This document shows positions 52,801-64,000 of a stretch of DNA of 64,000 nucleotides, piece after piece. A program made the translations under genes and the position numbers. Source of the DNA: Paracyclopina nana (Eukaryota; Arthropoda; Copepoda; Cyclopoida; Cyclopettidae); contig JAGUCH010000005.1 of NCBI GenBank assembly GCA_019096065.1, positions 5,394,001 through 5,458,000 of the forward strand, given 5' to 3'. Below the pieces are notes generated by a model, which saw only the letters and a list, made by a program, of their open reading frames with translations, was not told where the DNA came from and did no database searches. The stretch's first letter is position 1; every line of letters begins with the position of its first letter.

Positions 52801-55800
52801 ATGAGTCCAAGGGTTTTTACGATCCTTAACAGAACCATTAATGCTGTGTTCATCTATAAAGGAAATTTTTTCCTTCCGTTAAATTGCGTTTTTCTTAAGC
52901 CTCCTATTTTAGTACTGATCATTATTATTCACTTTTGATAGCTTTAAGTAAACCACTTTTCCCGCCCCTTTTGGGCATATGACCTAGAGGTGTTTTGATT
53001 AATCAGAAGTACGAAAACTTAAGCATTTCGTTTAAGGCTGTCGTAAGATTTTAAGGAAACGAGGCGTAGATGAACACCCCATAAACGTAGTATGTCATTC
53101 TCCGAAAGTTATTAACATCGGCAGATGTAGAAAAAATGTAGTATTACACATTTGGCTGTATTTTAGCAGTAACAGTAATAGCTAGAGATGATTGGCTATT
53201 TGAGGAGGGGATTAAGTTCTTCCAAAGAAGATTTTGCATCAGCACTTCCTTATGCTGTAAACTTTTGTTTTCTCATCTGCCGACAGCGAAAACGTGCTGC
53301 TCACTTTTCAAATGGCAAAAGACCATTAAAGGCTTTAATGATCCCGGAAAAAGAATTGCAGCAGCAAGTTGAGAAATGACAAAAGCATCCTCTGACTTCT
53401 TACTCAAATAACAGCAGCAGCAGCAGTTTTCCCCACAAATTTGCAGAGCCAATTTTTGCACAAAACTTGCAGCATAGCATAGGTGGGAAGACACCCATTG
53501 TGCACGCATTCGTTTTGCTTCAAAATCTGGACACATACAGACAAAAGATGGGAGTTGTCCTCTCATTGATTTTATGCTGTTCAGAGTCGCTAAAAGTGGA
53601 CTTTTATTGGCACTAGCAAAAACTTTTTTGCACGCTTTTGTATGAAATCATGTCATGTCCAGCTTTGAACATCCGCGACGATGGCACAAAAGTATTCCTC
53701 TCTTTTTTTTGCTACCTTCGACATTTCCTTCTTTTGTTGAATATAAGCCATTGTTGATCTTACTTTTACAGCCCAATAAACATGTTAAGTACACAGTTTT
53801 TCTTTTGATGCTGGCTCCTCCTCTTGTGAGGACACTTTTAATAATACGCTAAGGTCAAAAGCCTTTTTCGACCTTTGCTGCCATACGTAAACTTTTTTCC
53901 CCCCACGTACTACTACTGTTGGAGCAGATGACAAAAAATTGCTCTTAATAGATATTTTTCTGTAGCTGTAAATCCCTGGTTTATGTTGACATTTTATGGC
54001 CTGTAAAAGGACAAACCCTTTTTTGCTCAGTTTGTCAAACTGTGAAGCCATCAAAAATATGTTTTTGTAGAGCATCGCATCGATCTGCACTAGTAGTAGA
54101 AGTCGGTGTTTTACATGGTGTCAAAACTTGATCCCTTCTAATCTTTGCATTTTTTGCAGTGCGATTCGTGAGCTAGGTGAATGTGTGTACATACCTGAAA
54201 AATAAAATATATGAGGTTGTCATTGCGTAATCTTTTATAATGCCACTTTTGGAACGTGATCAGATTTTAGCCTCTAGTTGAAATCTCTCCTGACCCGTAG
54301 CATACGATATAGTTTCAAAAAAGGACTGATTTATGGAATTTCCAGGCTACTTTTTGATTTATGCGAAATCATACGCTTTCGGCACGTGTTCAGCAGCATC
54401 GTAAATTATGTTCGGAAATGAATATGTTGTTGTTTGATTTACATCTATTGAATTATTCCCTTTGATCATCGGAAGAAATAATGTAAATATATGGGTGAAA
54501 ATTGATTTTAACACCCGGTAACAAAACGCTTAAAATGCAAAGTAGCACAGTATTTAAAGCGTAGCAAATGCCATATGGGTTCACCTATGCTTTATGAACC
54601 GTGCCAGCTTTTTTCTCTAATTCGTGAAATTGAGAGGAGTCAGCTGAGAATGGCAAGTCTCTAATCTATTTTAGCAATCTGACAGCTCTGCCAGAGTGCG
54701 CGAAAATTGCAAATATTCAGCAAGGGACGCGAAAAAGGACATCTACTGTGATTTTTAACGAGCGGGGCTAAGATAGACATCAGCATCATTTATCTAAACA
54801 ACGGGGTGAATAATCAATATTTTGAGCAGAAAACAATTAAGGCCAGCTTTTGTTCACGCTTACAAAAAGGAAGGGACGATGAATATTAAAATTTGGAGTC
54901 TCAAATGACAATTAATATTCGTAGAGCAGCAGTGGAAGCTCGTGCCTAATAAACATCGACGCCACTCAAAATAATGCATTTTTTCAAGCCTCAAGGACTC
55001 GACGTCGTCGTGCGAGATGATAATTAACAAGTCGAGCTACTTTTATCATCTCGGCCAGCTATGCCAAGTTGAGAGATGGTTATCACAAATTTACTTCCAG
55101 AGTTATTAAATTAACTCGCGAGTAGCAGTAGGTAGATTAGCTTTTTTGTTTACTCTGTGGCGCGTACGCGTTTACGGATTAGGCTTTTTTGCGCGTAGAT
55201 GTAAATTAGCGCCCCACTTCATCGTCATCAACCCTTGGCTCAGTCATAATTTGGTCAATCTACTCATCTGAGCGGAATCTATCCGGTAGATGATGCTGTT
55301 GATGAATTGTGTCTATTTCATCCCGAATTATAATCCACGCTAAATCATCTGCATGACAAAAGCAGACAATAATTATTCTAAGGCTATGATTTAGCATTTA
55401 ATGCAAATTGAGTAAATCAATATTTTCCTTTAATTCCACTTTATGATAAGTGCGGATTAGCAAAAGCTTTTTTACACAAAAGCTCTCCTACTACTACACA
55501 CTTATCTTTTCACAGATGAAACATGAATCGAAATCGATTTTAATTGAAAAGCCCACACAACCCTAATTTTTTTGTGCAAACACACAGACAGCAGAGAGAG
55601 AGCTAGAAATGATGCAGTTTTTCCTCTCTCTCGAAAAATGGACGCGACGGAAATTCGCTGCTCGCAGAAGCCGCGGAAAAAATACTGAAATTGCGTCTGT
55701 GTATTTTTAATGAGACTCACTTGATTTCAAGCGGAGCACATTTTTCCCCTTAAAGCAAACTGCGTATTATAGAAAACTCTCATTATAATGAAATCAGCTC

Positions 55801-58800
55801 AAATTTCCAGTTGACCTTGGCTAATCTCAATTACAGCTAATAATATCGGCAGTGGCAGATCAGATTTGTTCGGAGCATTTTTTTTTCGCCCGATGATCCA
55901 TCAAAAAGCTACACACCACCGTGATTCCTATTAGTGGCTCTTTGAATCTCCATCGATCAAAATTCAGGCTCTCGAGCTGGAATTTTTTCACCCCTAGAGA
56001 TGATGTTGTCCTTTTGTCAATCTTTTATGAAGCCTGGTCTTTGTGCCATTTCTACAGAATAGACACGAGCTTTTTCAGGGTTTCCAGGTCAACACCAGAC
56101 AAAGGGAGAATTCGGTAAGAGAAGATGGAAAAAGAAGACTTCTCAGGGAAGGCTCGAATTTCAGGGTACTTGTGCACCGCGCGAGCAAAGCTTGAATTTG
56201 TATCGCTTCATTTTCAATTTGTTTCGTGAAATATTTTCATTACAAACGCTCGCAACTGAAATGGAAGAATGCGCATTAAACCTTGAAGTTTGAGAGTAGT
56301 CAAAAGCTATCTTCGGAAATCTTCACGTTCGTCATATTTCGGCTCTCAAGTGCGGGCACTTTTGTCAAATCTCAAGAATTCGCCAATGTTAAGATCACCG
56401 ATGCAAAAAGCGACCGTAATGAAAATCCGCGCCCTTGGGCAAACCTCGGCGAAATTACACTACAAAGCCCGAATTGTGCAAAATCTTTTGGGTGAGCCAT
56501 TTTAATGCACACAAAAACGGCCGAAAATGGAGGAATGTATTTTTAAGCAAATATCTGTAATGGCCCCTAGCTCTCAATGATTAACTGCGAATAACGCGCA
56601 CGCGCGTTCTCTAGTATCTCCACTTTGAATGACCAAGCAATTTCTGAATATTGTGATAAGTAGGGAGAAAAGTGTATTCTTATTAGAGCCTCGTCATGAC
56701 ATGGCTTCGGATGCTTGCCCATAGAATGGAAGTGATTTCTGATCACCTGCCCCTGTCAGTGTCCTATAATTCAAGATTTTGTGTGTGTGTGCAGGAATTG
56801 CATTGCTTTGCAGCTGCATCGTTTCCAAAAGCAGCCTTTAAGCCCATCCGCCGAAATATGGAGCAGAACCAACTCGAGCCATTTATTCTCGAGCTCCATA
56901 GCTGCTGCTCTCTATGGAGATTTCGCCGGCAAATGTGTGTGACCTACGGTTGGAATCCCCCTTTTTCACATGTCTGCTGCTGCTGCTGCTGACACACGTT
57001 CTAGCTTTTCTATCGCCTGTTGCTGCTCCCAAAAACTCTCGCTCTCTTCTATTATGTTGGCATCAGGACACTGCTTTGTATGATCACCGCACTGTAAATG
57101 TTGCTCGCTGAAGTTCAAGGCTTTTTTCCACTTGAAGAAGAAGAAGACGAAGAGGTCAGCTTGATATTTCGCATTGAATAGGCCAACCATGCGCTAATCA
57201 TAAATTAAACGCAAAGATCATCTTGATTTAGGAGCATCCAGTGTAATGCTGGTCTCCCTTCATCTTTGCTCAAGAAGAATGACTGTAAAGAGCCGGAATT
57301 CGCCAGGGGCAAAATCGATATTTCTTCACTACTGGGCTCAAGCGAAGGTCAAATTCCAGCCCGAAAAATAATTAATTGAAAGCAGCCAGCTAGTCAAACA
57401 TTCAACTCGTTCAAATGTTTGGCCTTTGCTCAACGTGTAAACTTTTCCCCCAAGGCCATAAAAGCAAGTAGAGTTTGCAGTGAGCACATAAATGTGGGTT
57501 AAAGTCTGCTGCAGCAGCAGCAGCCGGTATAGTACCTATATGTTGAACAATAATGTTAGACAGTTGTAGTCGGTCGGGTATTGAATGGGTGATCTAGAAT
57601 ACATTCTGTTATTGTATGAGTCGAGTCCCTTAGGGTTGGGAATACCTTTAGCCATTTCACATAGTACTCTATAGGCTGCTGCTACTGCTGCTTTATACCA
57701 TATATGTAGGGTATATACATATCGAGAGCAAAAAAAGCCCTTCCAGACCATTGCACACAGATGCACTAATGCATATGCATACATAATTTTTCCCCAAATA
57801 CGAAAAACGAAACTGACTTTTCCCAGGTTCAAATGGGAAATGTGAGCTATGGCCAAGGTGAAAAAAACGAGCATAATTCAGGCCTACCCATAAACTAAGT
57901 TAGATGTTTTCACGACGTGACTTGAAAGTAGTGCGCGTTATTTTTATGGGTGTGGTGCTGAAAATATTTGGGTAGAAAAAAAAGTGGAGGAAGGAGGAGT
58001 GAAGTTTTTTAAGTAGGGGGCTGCTGTTTTGCATAATTTTCAATAGTGTTCTTCACCAAAAAATCAGCCACAAAGGCTTGCTTTTTTCAATGTCCTCATC
58101 ATATTACAGCCGCCACTAAAAAGTGTTGAAAAGAACATGCACGAAACTGAGTTGCTGCAAGCTGTTGATCTGAATTTTGATCATCCCTGAAAATAATAGT
58201 ATCTGATTTTGCATCATCCTTTTGCCATTAATACTTCCCCCCACATCCTTGAAATGATGATTTTTATCGCGGAGTTTACACCAAAAACAACAGCTGTTGC
58301 AGCAGCTAGGATTGTTCACATATACAGCTTTTAACATTTATTGGCACAGTTTGCAAAGCCAACGGAAATGTACAATTGCAACCGATGATGATGATGGGAA
58401 AAGAATCAATTTCAAGACAGACGTGTCCTGCCTCGAAGCTGCGAAAATTATTGTCGTCGCGACATTCTAGCGGCGAGCCAAGCCTGCAAAATGTCGCCTC
58501 AAGAATTCACTCCTGCAATTATGTGTGTAAAAACAGGTGATTTTTCTGACAGCAGCCAGACAATCTTTGCATGCGCCTTGCGAGCTTCCAGTATGACCCC
58601 ATTTTTTACCGTCTACCAGGCTCCTCGTAATTTTTTTGTGTGTGCCTTCGTTACAGTTTTCTTATCCGTCTTTATTTGGGTCAGACCTAAAGCCTTTCCA
58701 AAGCTTTCTAGCTAACCTACTTCTTCTCAGCTAGAAGATGCTTTAAGGAAGCGTGCAAAAAAAGCAAGAGCTTATTTCAAGAGCGGATAAATTGTAGCTA

Positions 58801-61800
58801 AAGATTTTCAATTCAAGAGGAAAGAAAGCCAGCTTGAAAAATGATGCGCAGCTTGAAAGCGTTTTATCAAAAATCGTAGCAGTGTAATATGTGAATACAT
58901 TGGATGCAAGTCAATGACGCGAGACGACGGTCAGTAGCAAAATGGTCAATATCCTCTTCTCATATGAAATTGAGTTCAACAACCAAAATTACACCCAAAT
59001 TCTCCTCAGGAATTTCTCCCCCCTGAAATCAGAGTGAGCATGGCCGCTAAATACAGGCTGATTGCCAGATCTCAAAGTTATGGCATCATTTGGTAGCAAT
59101 TTCGAACTGAAATTCGAGAATTGGCTCGCTCCCCGCCCCCAAATATGCAAACTGCGTTGGACTAGAGTTCGTTGGAAGACTTGGGGCTGTTGGGCCTTGG
59201 CTAAACAATAACAGCATTATTACATAGCCTGAAGGTGCTTAAGACAGCAAAACCAATTTGTCAAGCGCGCACTCCAATCGCATAACAAACCATGGACAAA
59301 GATTGGAGCAAACGGAGCAGTTAATAAGGAGAATTTCTTCCTTTGCTTTGGTGGAGGCCACCCACAACGACATTTCACACCTGTCCTTGAATGGCTGCTC
59401 CTACAATCTTATTTATGAGACATACGAACCTCGTTAGGCTGAGCTGACAAGAAATATGATGATGTGACGCACATTTTAATACTTGTGGCGGCGGCGGCAA
59501 AAAAGAGAAAGATCCACCAGCCAGCAAGGCAAGGAAGAGTTGCGACCAAAGAGACTTTGAAGGGTGCCAAAGACACAATCATCACTGAGTGTCACGTGTT
59601 TACGACGCAATATAGCAAGATGATGATGCATTGGAGGTGATTAGAGCCACAAGGAATCGACTGACACTTCCACAGAGGAGAAGGAAGATATTAGCATTTT
59701 TGGTGGCTTTAAAAGCATTTCCTTGTGCATAAGCTGCAGCTTTAATTGTGCCCCACAAAAGAGGAAGATTTGGGATGTTTTTGGCCAAGTCATCTGGTAA
59801 TTTGTTTACAATGAAGCTACCGAAATACTACTACGTATGCAGATGACAGGCACCGTACCACAACAACACCAGCAGCAGCGGACGAGGACTTTTGTTATAT
59901 TTACGGGGATTTACTAAAGGGATTAGAGGCAAATGTTTGCTGGTGGGAAAATACGCTATTTTTCAGCAGCCAGCAACTTGGCAGAATTTCGTTAAAAATG
60001 ATGCGTGAAAAACTGGTTTCACTTTCGTTTCCCAATTATTTTGCTCTAATTATAGACAAGAGCCTGGTAAGTTGACACTTTTGTCTTTGAAAATGACCTC
60101 CAGGGATTTGGCGGATATTTAGCTCTGGGAGCTCTTGGAAAAAATTAGTCTTCTCTTTGGCGAAAAAAGATGGGCAGCGGCAATTTTTTTTTCAACTTTA
60201 ATTTCCACTTCCCTCGGCCATAAAGCGAGCATGTGCCACTTCTATTACGAGATGGACAAAACCCATAAAGTTCTTTTGCAACGGAATAATTCCATCACAA
60301 AAAGGTGATTGTTCAAAGTCATGCTATTTTTGGTAAAGGAAGCAGAACTACTGTTGCTGGCAACTGAGAACTGCAGTTTCATATATAAATGAACAGCAAA
60401 ATGGACACATCATCTTGACAAATAACGTTGTAGTTAGCAGCGCAGTCCTCCGCATTTTTGCGATTGAACCTCCACAAAAGGCCATGACTAATGGGATTCA
60501 CAACAAAACTCGTAAAGGACTCACACTTGGATGAGCAGCATAACATTTTTCACACTTCTTTAGAGATTTGCGTCAAAACTTGCAAATTGTTGTCCGGCAC
60601 AGCAACGGAGAAACTGGATAAAAGCTAAAAGCCACTTTTTAATGGGCCCAAAATACCACCCTGCATAAGAGACAAAAGTCATTTCTTGGCAGATTTTCCA
60701 CTTTTCGCTGAGGAATTTCAGCCCTTTTTTTAAATTACTGGCTGTTGCTCCGGACAAAGTAGCCGGTGTGTTAACGATTTTCAGCCCTTTTTCACACTAG
60801 GAATTGTGTGTGAATAGAGATGCCACAATAGTTTTACGAACCGTTAAAAAGACGTGCACACACAAAAGTGTTCTTGCAAGATTTTTGACCCCATACCTTG
60901 CGTGATCTACCCCCATATTGGATTCAGTGGCCCCCGAGGTCATAGTTTTTACGAGAAACTCCACCAAATTACACATTTCTCATGAAAAGCTGTTTCCTGC
61001 TTAGGGCTACTTTGTACGAGTACACGAGAGGACCTCCCAGTTTTCTCTTAGGATCAAATGATAGCTCAATAAATGAGTGCTGGTTAATGAGGATCAAGCT
61101 CTCTCTTTTACTGGCCCACCAAAAAAGTCTGTTACGAGGAGAAAAATTCAATTTGAGTCTCGCGGTGAGGAGCAGGCGTATTAATTGACCCCAAATGGCC
61201 TATTTTTGGTCACTGCTTTCCCACTGTGAACGGAAGCCACAGAAACTGACGTTTGTCCCTGAAAATTCATCAGCTTTTTTATGCATGCATGAAAATAATT
61301 GCTGGCTCCACTTTTCCCACCACCCTATTATGTCCCACCAGTTCAAACATGAAGGCAGACACAGTATTGGCACAACAACAACAATCATAATCATCAGCTG
61401 GCCCAAAGTCTGATTGATCAATAAAACCTCGGCCATTTGTCAATATTTGCACATACTTTACAAGCTTACACGAGGCTGCATAATAACGCGCGTGTTGCTT
61501 CATTTTCATTTTCCAAGCAAATAAAAGAGCAAAAAAGACAAATTTTAAGCTGAGAGTCGATTTCCGTGTTTTGAAATTCAGTTTACACATCTGACTCAGC
61601 TTTGCTTGGTATTCTGGTTAATTTGGGATATCAAGTATTTCAAGACCAAATAAGCTCACAGCCTAGCGATAATAGAGACTCACGAGGGCTTTCCCATTTT
61701 AAAAGGCACTCTCTATGAGCCCGATTTTATGTTCCACTACTCGATATAAATAAATATGGCTGCCAAAGTTCTGGCTCTTTTCCTACCTGACTTTCGCTTT

Positions 61801-61946
61801 TCCGGCGGATTAATGACCAGTGATTTGGATCGTTTGACACGTTGGGATCTCCTCTTGACATCCCGTATGAAAGTGGTGGCCCTGGCGTGAATATCGCGCA
61901 TGATGGGCCTTTTCGTGGGCGTCACGACATACTGAGCAGCAAACAT
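40841..61946 (-). CDS. CenG1A: AGAP / centaurin-gamma, Arf GTPase-activating protein
   Basis: Ten exons: 61787-61946, 45390-45622, 43804-43945, 43388-43522, 43117-43331, 41945-43045, 41759-41882, 41363-41690, 41108-41252, 40841-41050; 930 residues, all phases close. Order: basic N-terminus; GTPase-like domain from [17 protein letters not shown] (58 on) with P-loop GSLSSGKS (77-84), through [14 protein letters not shown] and [17 protein letters not shown]; Pro/His-rich and Ser/Gly-rich linkers; a split PH domain (about 450-662) starting [10 protein letters not shown] and ending [18 protein letters not shown]; ArfGAP zinc finger C697-x2-C700-x16-C717-x2-C720 with the catalytic arginine in SGVHRKLG (725); ankyrin repeats (about 814-895). 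This domain order is unique to the AGAP family, known to stimulate GTP hydrolysis on Arf proteins at endosomal and plasma membranes. Intron 1 is 16.2 kb, so alternative first exons are possible. I find no degradation of catalytic residues. Confidence 0.97.
49690..49830. repeat. Dispersed diverged repeat, copy 2 (AGAP intron)
   Basis: Aligns in order with 14310-14430: AAATACCAGA, TTTTGGCACTTTTGA, GGGTCGAGTGGCGAAAA and ACGCAACT. Confidence 0.45.
50610..51004. mobile_element. Small foldback/MITE-like element in AGAP intron 1
   Basis: 395 bp with inverted ends AGGGCGATCCCATATT and AATATGGGAACGCCCT (15 of 16 pairing) and a possible 3-bp duplication ATA on each side (50607-50609, 51005-51007). The interior is built of AGTTCAGTT/AACTTAAC-type motifs in both orientations, and a perfect 14-bp hairpin lies at 50838-50869 (arm AGCTAAGTTCAGTT, loop TGGC). 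No coding capacity. Confidence 0.7.
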
Positions 61947-64000
61947 GTTGTTGACTAGGCGAAATGACTATCACAGTGGTCACTCTCTCAATTGTTAACG
62001 GACAAGAGTAAGTAGCTTCTCTTTTTTGTCTTCTCTCTCTCTCAGGTGAGAACTTTTTAATGGCCCATTTCCTCCCCAGGTGTTTTATATGTTAGGAAGG
62101 CAACTTCTTGAGAGAAGATGGTTTTTTCGCGACTCCAGTCAAGAAGGCAATAAAAATTGCTGGTAATGTTTTGGAAGAGCAGCAGCAGCAAGGAACTCCA
62201 GGATTAGTGTCAGCCTCGGTAATTGGACAGTCCGGAGCTTTTGAGCACTGCTAATCTGATGATAGGTCCCACAGTGATGGGTCAAAACTCAAATTAGGAC
62301 TGACAATGCTCTCGCATCTGCCGCTTGAGAAACAGCTGTTTTTGCCGCCCGCACACTGAGTTTCTTATATGAGTCAGCACTAAAGTTATTCTTATTGTCA
62401 AGTGTTTTCACTAGGTGATTGTTCTCACAAGTGTGAATATCTCTTAGGTCACAGAAGACTTCATTTTCATTGCAATAACGTACGTACGCGGCTGAAGTCT
62501 CACTCAGACTGATCGGGCTTCAAGCCGCCCAGTGTGCTGCTTACAGTAGCTGTAGTAGTGATGCGCAACTTTGCGTTCTCGCGCGTCGGAAAGTTGCCAC
62601 GAACGGCGAGTGGAGCCGCAAACCTCGGTTGGCTTGTAAACTTTGGTAAAACGACACTTCCCGAAACCTAATGCTAGTTAAATCGAAATTTTATAGTTGG
62701 TTTGCGGCTTGCCAGATCAAATAATAAAAACCAACAAAGAAGCACGTTCTTACGTTATAATTCCGCGCAATCAAAGTCATTGTTCTTTTTTTAATTGAGG
62801 ATGCGCATCTATTTTTTGAATATCACAAATTCAAGCCAATTTTTAGACTTGTTGTTGATGTATGAATAATGAATGAATGGAAGGAAGCATTTGTTTAGGC
62901 TGAAGCTGCCAAGAAAAGACGCCAGCATCGGTGGTCGTCTGGTGAGAAAAAATGTACCCAATCAATGACCAAAGGAAGTGTAAACAAAGCAGTTTGCTGG
63001 AAAATCTACAACAGTTTGAGCTGGCACACAAAGCAAGGAAGAATTTTTATAGACTTTTGCAAAGCTGTGCACACCAGGGCACGTAAAGTAAAATTCGTTG
63101 GAGTTGCAAAATTCCATGTAAAATCTTGCACCAACAACTCATCTGATTAACAGCAATGTAATGCGATCCACGCTAAATAAGCGACTACTGGCTATGCTCA
63201 TTTCTTGACACAATGAACGTCGTCTTTTGTTGAATTTGGGTCAAGTAGGTGTCAAAAATTTACGGGGGGATTTTCCCCGCCCATCTTCAAAAAATGTTAA
63301 CACTTGTTTCCTGACCACTGGCTCTCTGCCTTCGGGCTGAATTTTGACCAAAAAGAAAGTTTTTACATACCAAAAGGGTTGTTAAAAGTCTCATATGTCA
63401 CCCAAGCCTGAGAAAGAGAGCTCTGAAGTCGTCGTAGATAAGCGAGCTCAACTCTTTTTTTTTCGAAGCCAGATGACGAATTTCGGGATCAGTATATATA
63501 CAGTTGCAGTAAATCACAAATCCTGATCGGGATTTTTGCTGCTGATTGATTTACTGATACGGATTTGGGTTTCTCACTTGTGACTGCAGATATATAACTC
63601 TTCGTCGTATTATTTATGGGCATCAACTAATCCTCTTGTCGCAAAGGTCATTTATTTTAGTTCGAAAATTGAATTCGACCCCTCTCGCTCGCGATCAAGT
63701 TTTTTGTCATCAGGTAGCAAATCAATAGGAATTTCGCAGACCGTTGGCCCTCACGGCATCATCGAGAAGACACAATTTGCCAATTATTTGTTCGTTTTGA
63801 CACCTTCAGAGGCTGGAAAAGATAAAAAGAGCTGGCTGGGGGGCATTTTTTTCTCGAACTTCCAAAGTGGCAGTTGGGTTAATTTCGGGGCCCGTAAAAC
63901 TAACAGAAAAGGGCACTGTCATAAATTGGAAGCCAATTAAGGAGGCTCAACGTCGTCATTACAACTACTCCTCCTCAGATACAACAAATTGCCATAACCT
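61947..64000. other. Upstream flank of AGAP
   Basis: Expected to hold the AGAP promoter and 5' UTR. I see no protein gene; the 78-codon frame at 63704-63940 has no ATG at its start and no recognisable domain. Confidence 0.5.

Larger units (their letters stand above)
45623..61786. other. AGAP intron 1 (16.2 kb), no nested gene supported
   Basis: AT-rich, with many homopolymers and short CAG/CTG runs (near 50173, 53407, 56975 and 57510). The longest frames (for example 49391-49846 on -) lack recognisable domains. It contains a small foldback element (50610-51004) and one copy of a dispersed repeat (49690-49830). Unrecognised alternative first exons or non-coding RNAs cannot be excluded. Confidence 0.6.

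Overview
This window is animal nuclear DNA and almost certainly arthropod. The coding strands carry spliced genes with GT-AG introns. The gene set includes a kinin (leucokinin-type) neuropeptide precursor, a second neuropeptide precursor with FXXXR-amide peptides of the tachykinin/natalisin type, a meltrin-type ADAM and a centaurin-gamma (AGAP/CenG1A). I cannot name the species from sequence alone. I support seven protein-coding genes; most other open frames are antisense shadows or chance frames in AT-rich DNA.

Layout. 1-2078: 3' part of ILF2/NF45 on + (5' exons outside the window or not recognisable). 2121-3251: intron-free beta-sarcoglycan coding region on -, tail to tail with ILF2, only 42 bp between the stop codons. 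3428-4597: a very divergent G-protein alpha subunit on +, head to head with the sarcoglycan gene. 4732-7585: a complete, young, non-autonomous LTR retroelement with a 5-bp target duplication. 11128-18601: a four-exon ADAM metalloprotease on - with a cytoplasmic tail of about 920 residues. 21.8-25.3 kb: a nest of small mobile elements (a foldback/MITE-like element, a tRNA-derived SINE, GC-rich hairpins). 25939-26421: kinin precursor on -. 28660-29910: FXXXR-amide neuropeptide precursor on -, three exons. 30230-40210: a 9.98-kb giant foldback element made of two opposed arrays of a 180-bp repeat, with short terminal inverted repeats and a perfect 10-bp target duplication. 40841-61946: ten-exon AGAP/CenG1A on -, whose first intron is 16 kb and holds another small foldback element. 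61947-64000: its upstream flank.

How the parts relate. The first three genes form a compact block. The two neuropeptide genes lie 2.2 kb apart in the same orientation. The giant foldback sits immediately upstream of the second neuropeptide gene, either upstream of its promoter or inside a 5' UTR intron. It lies between that gene and the 3' end of AGAP, so it may affect expression or stability of this locus. Exon boundaries were built by hand from splice signals, reading-frame phase and remembered family sequence; all phases close without a frameshift.
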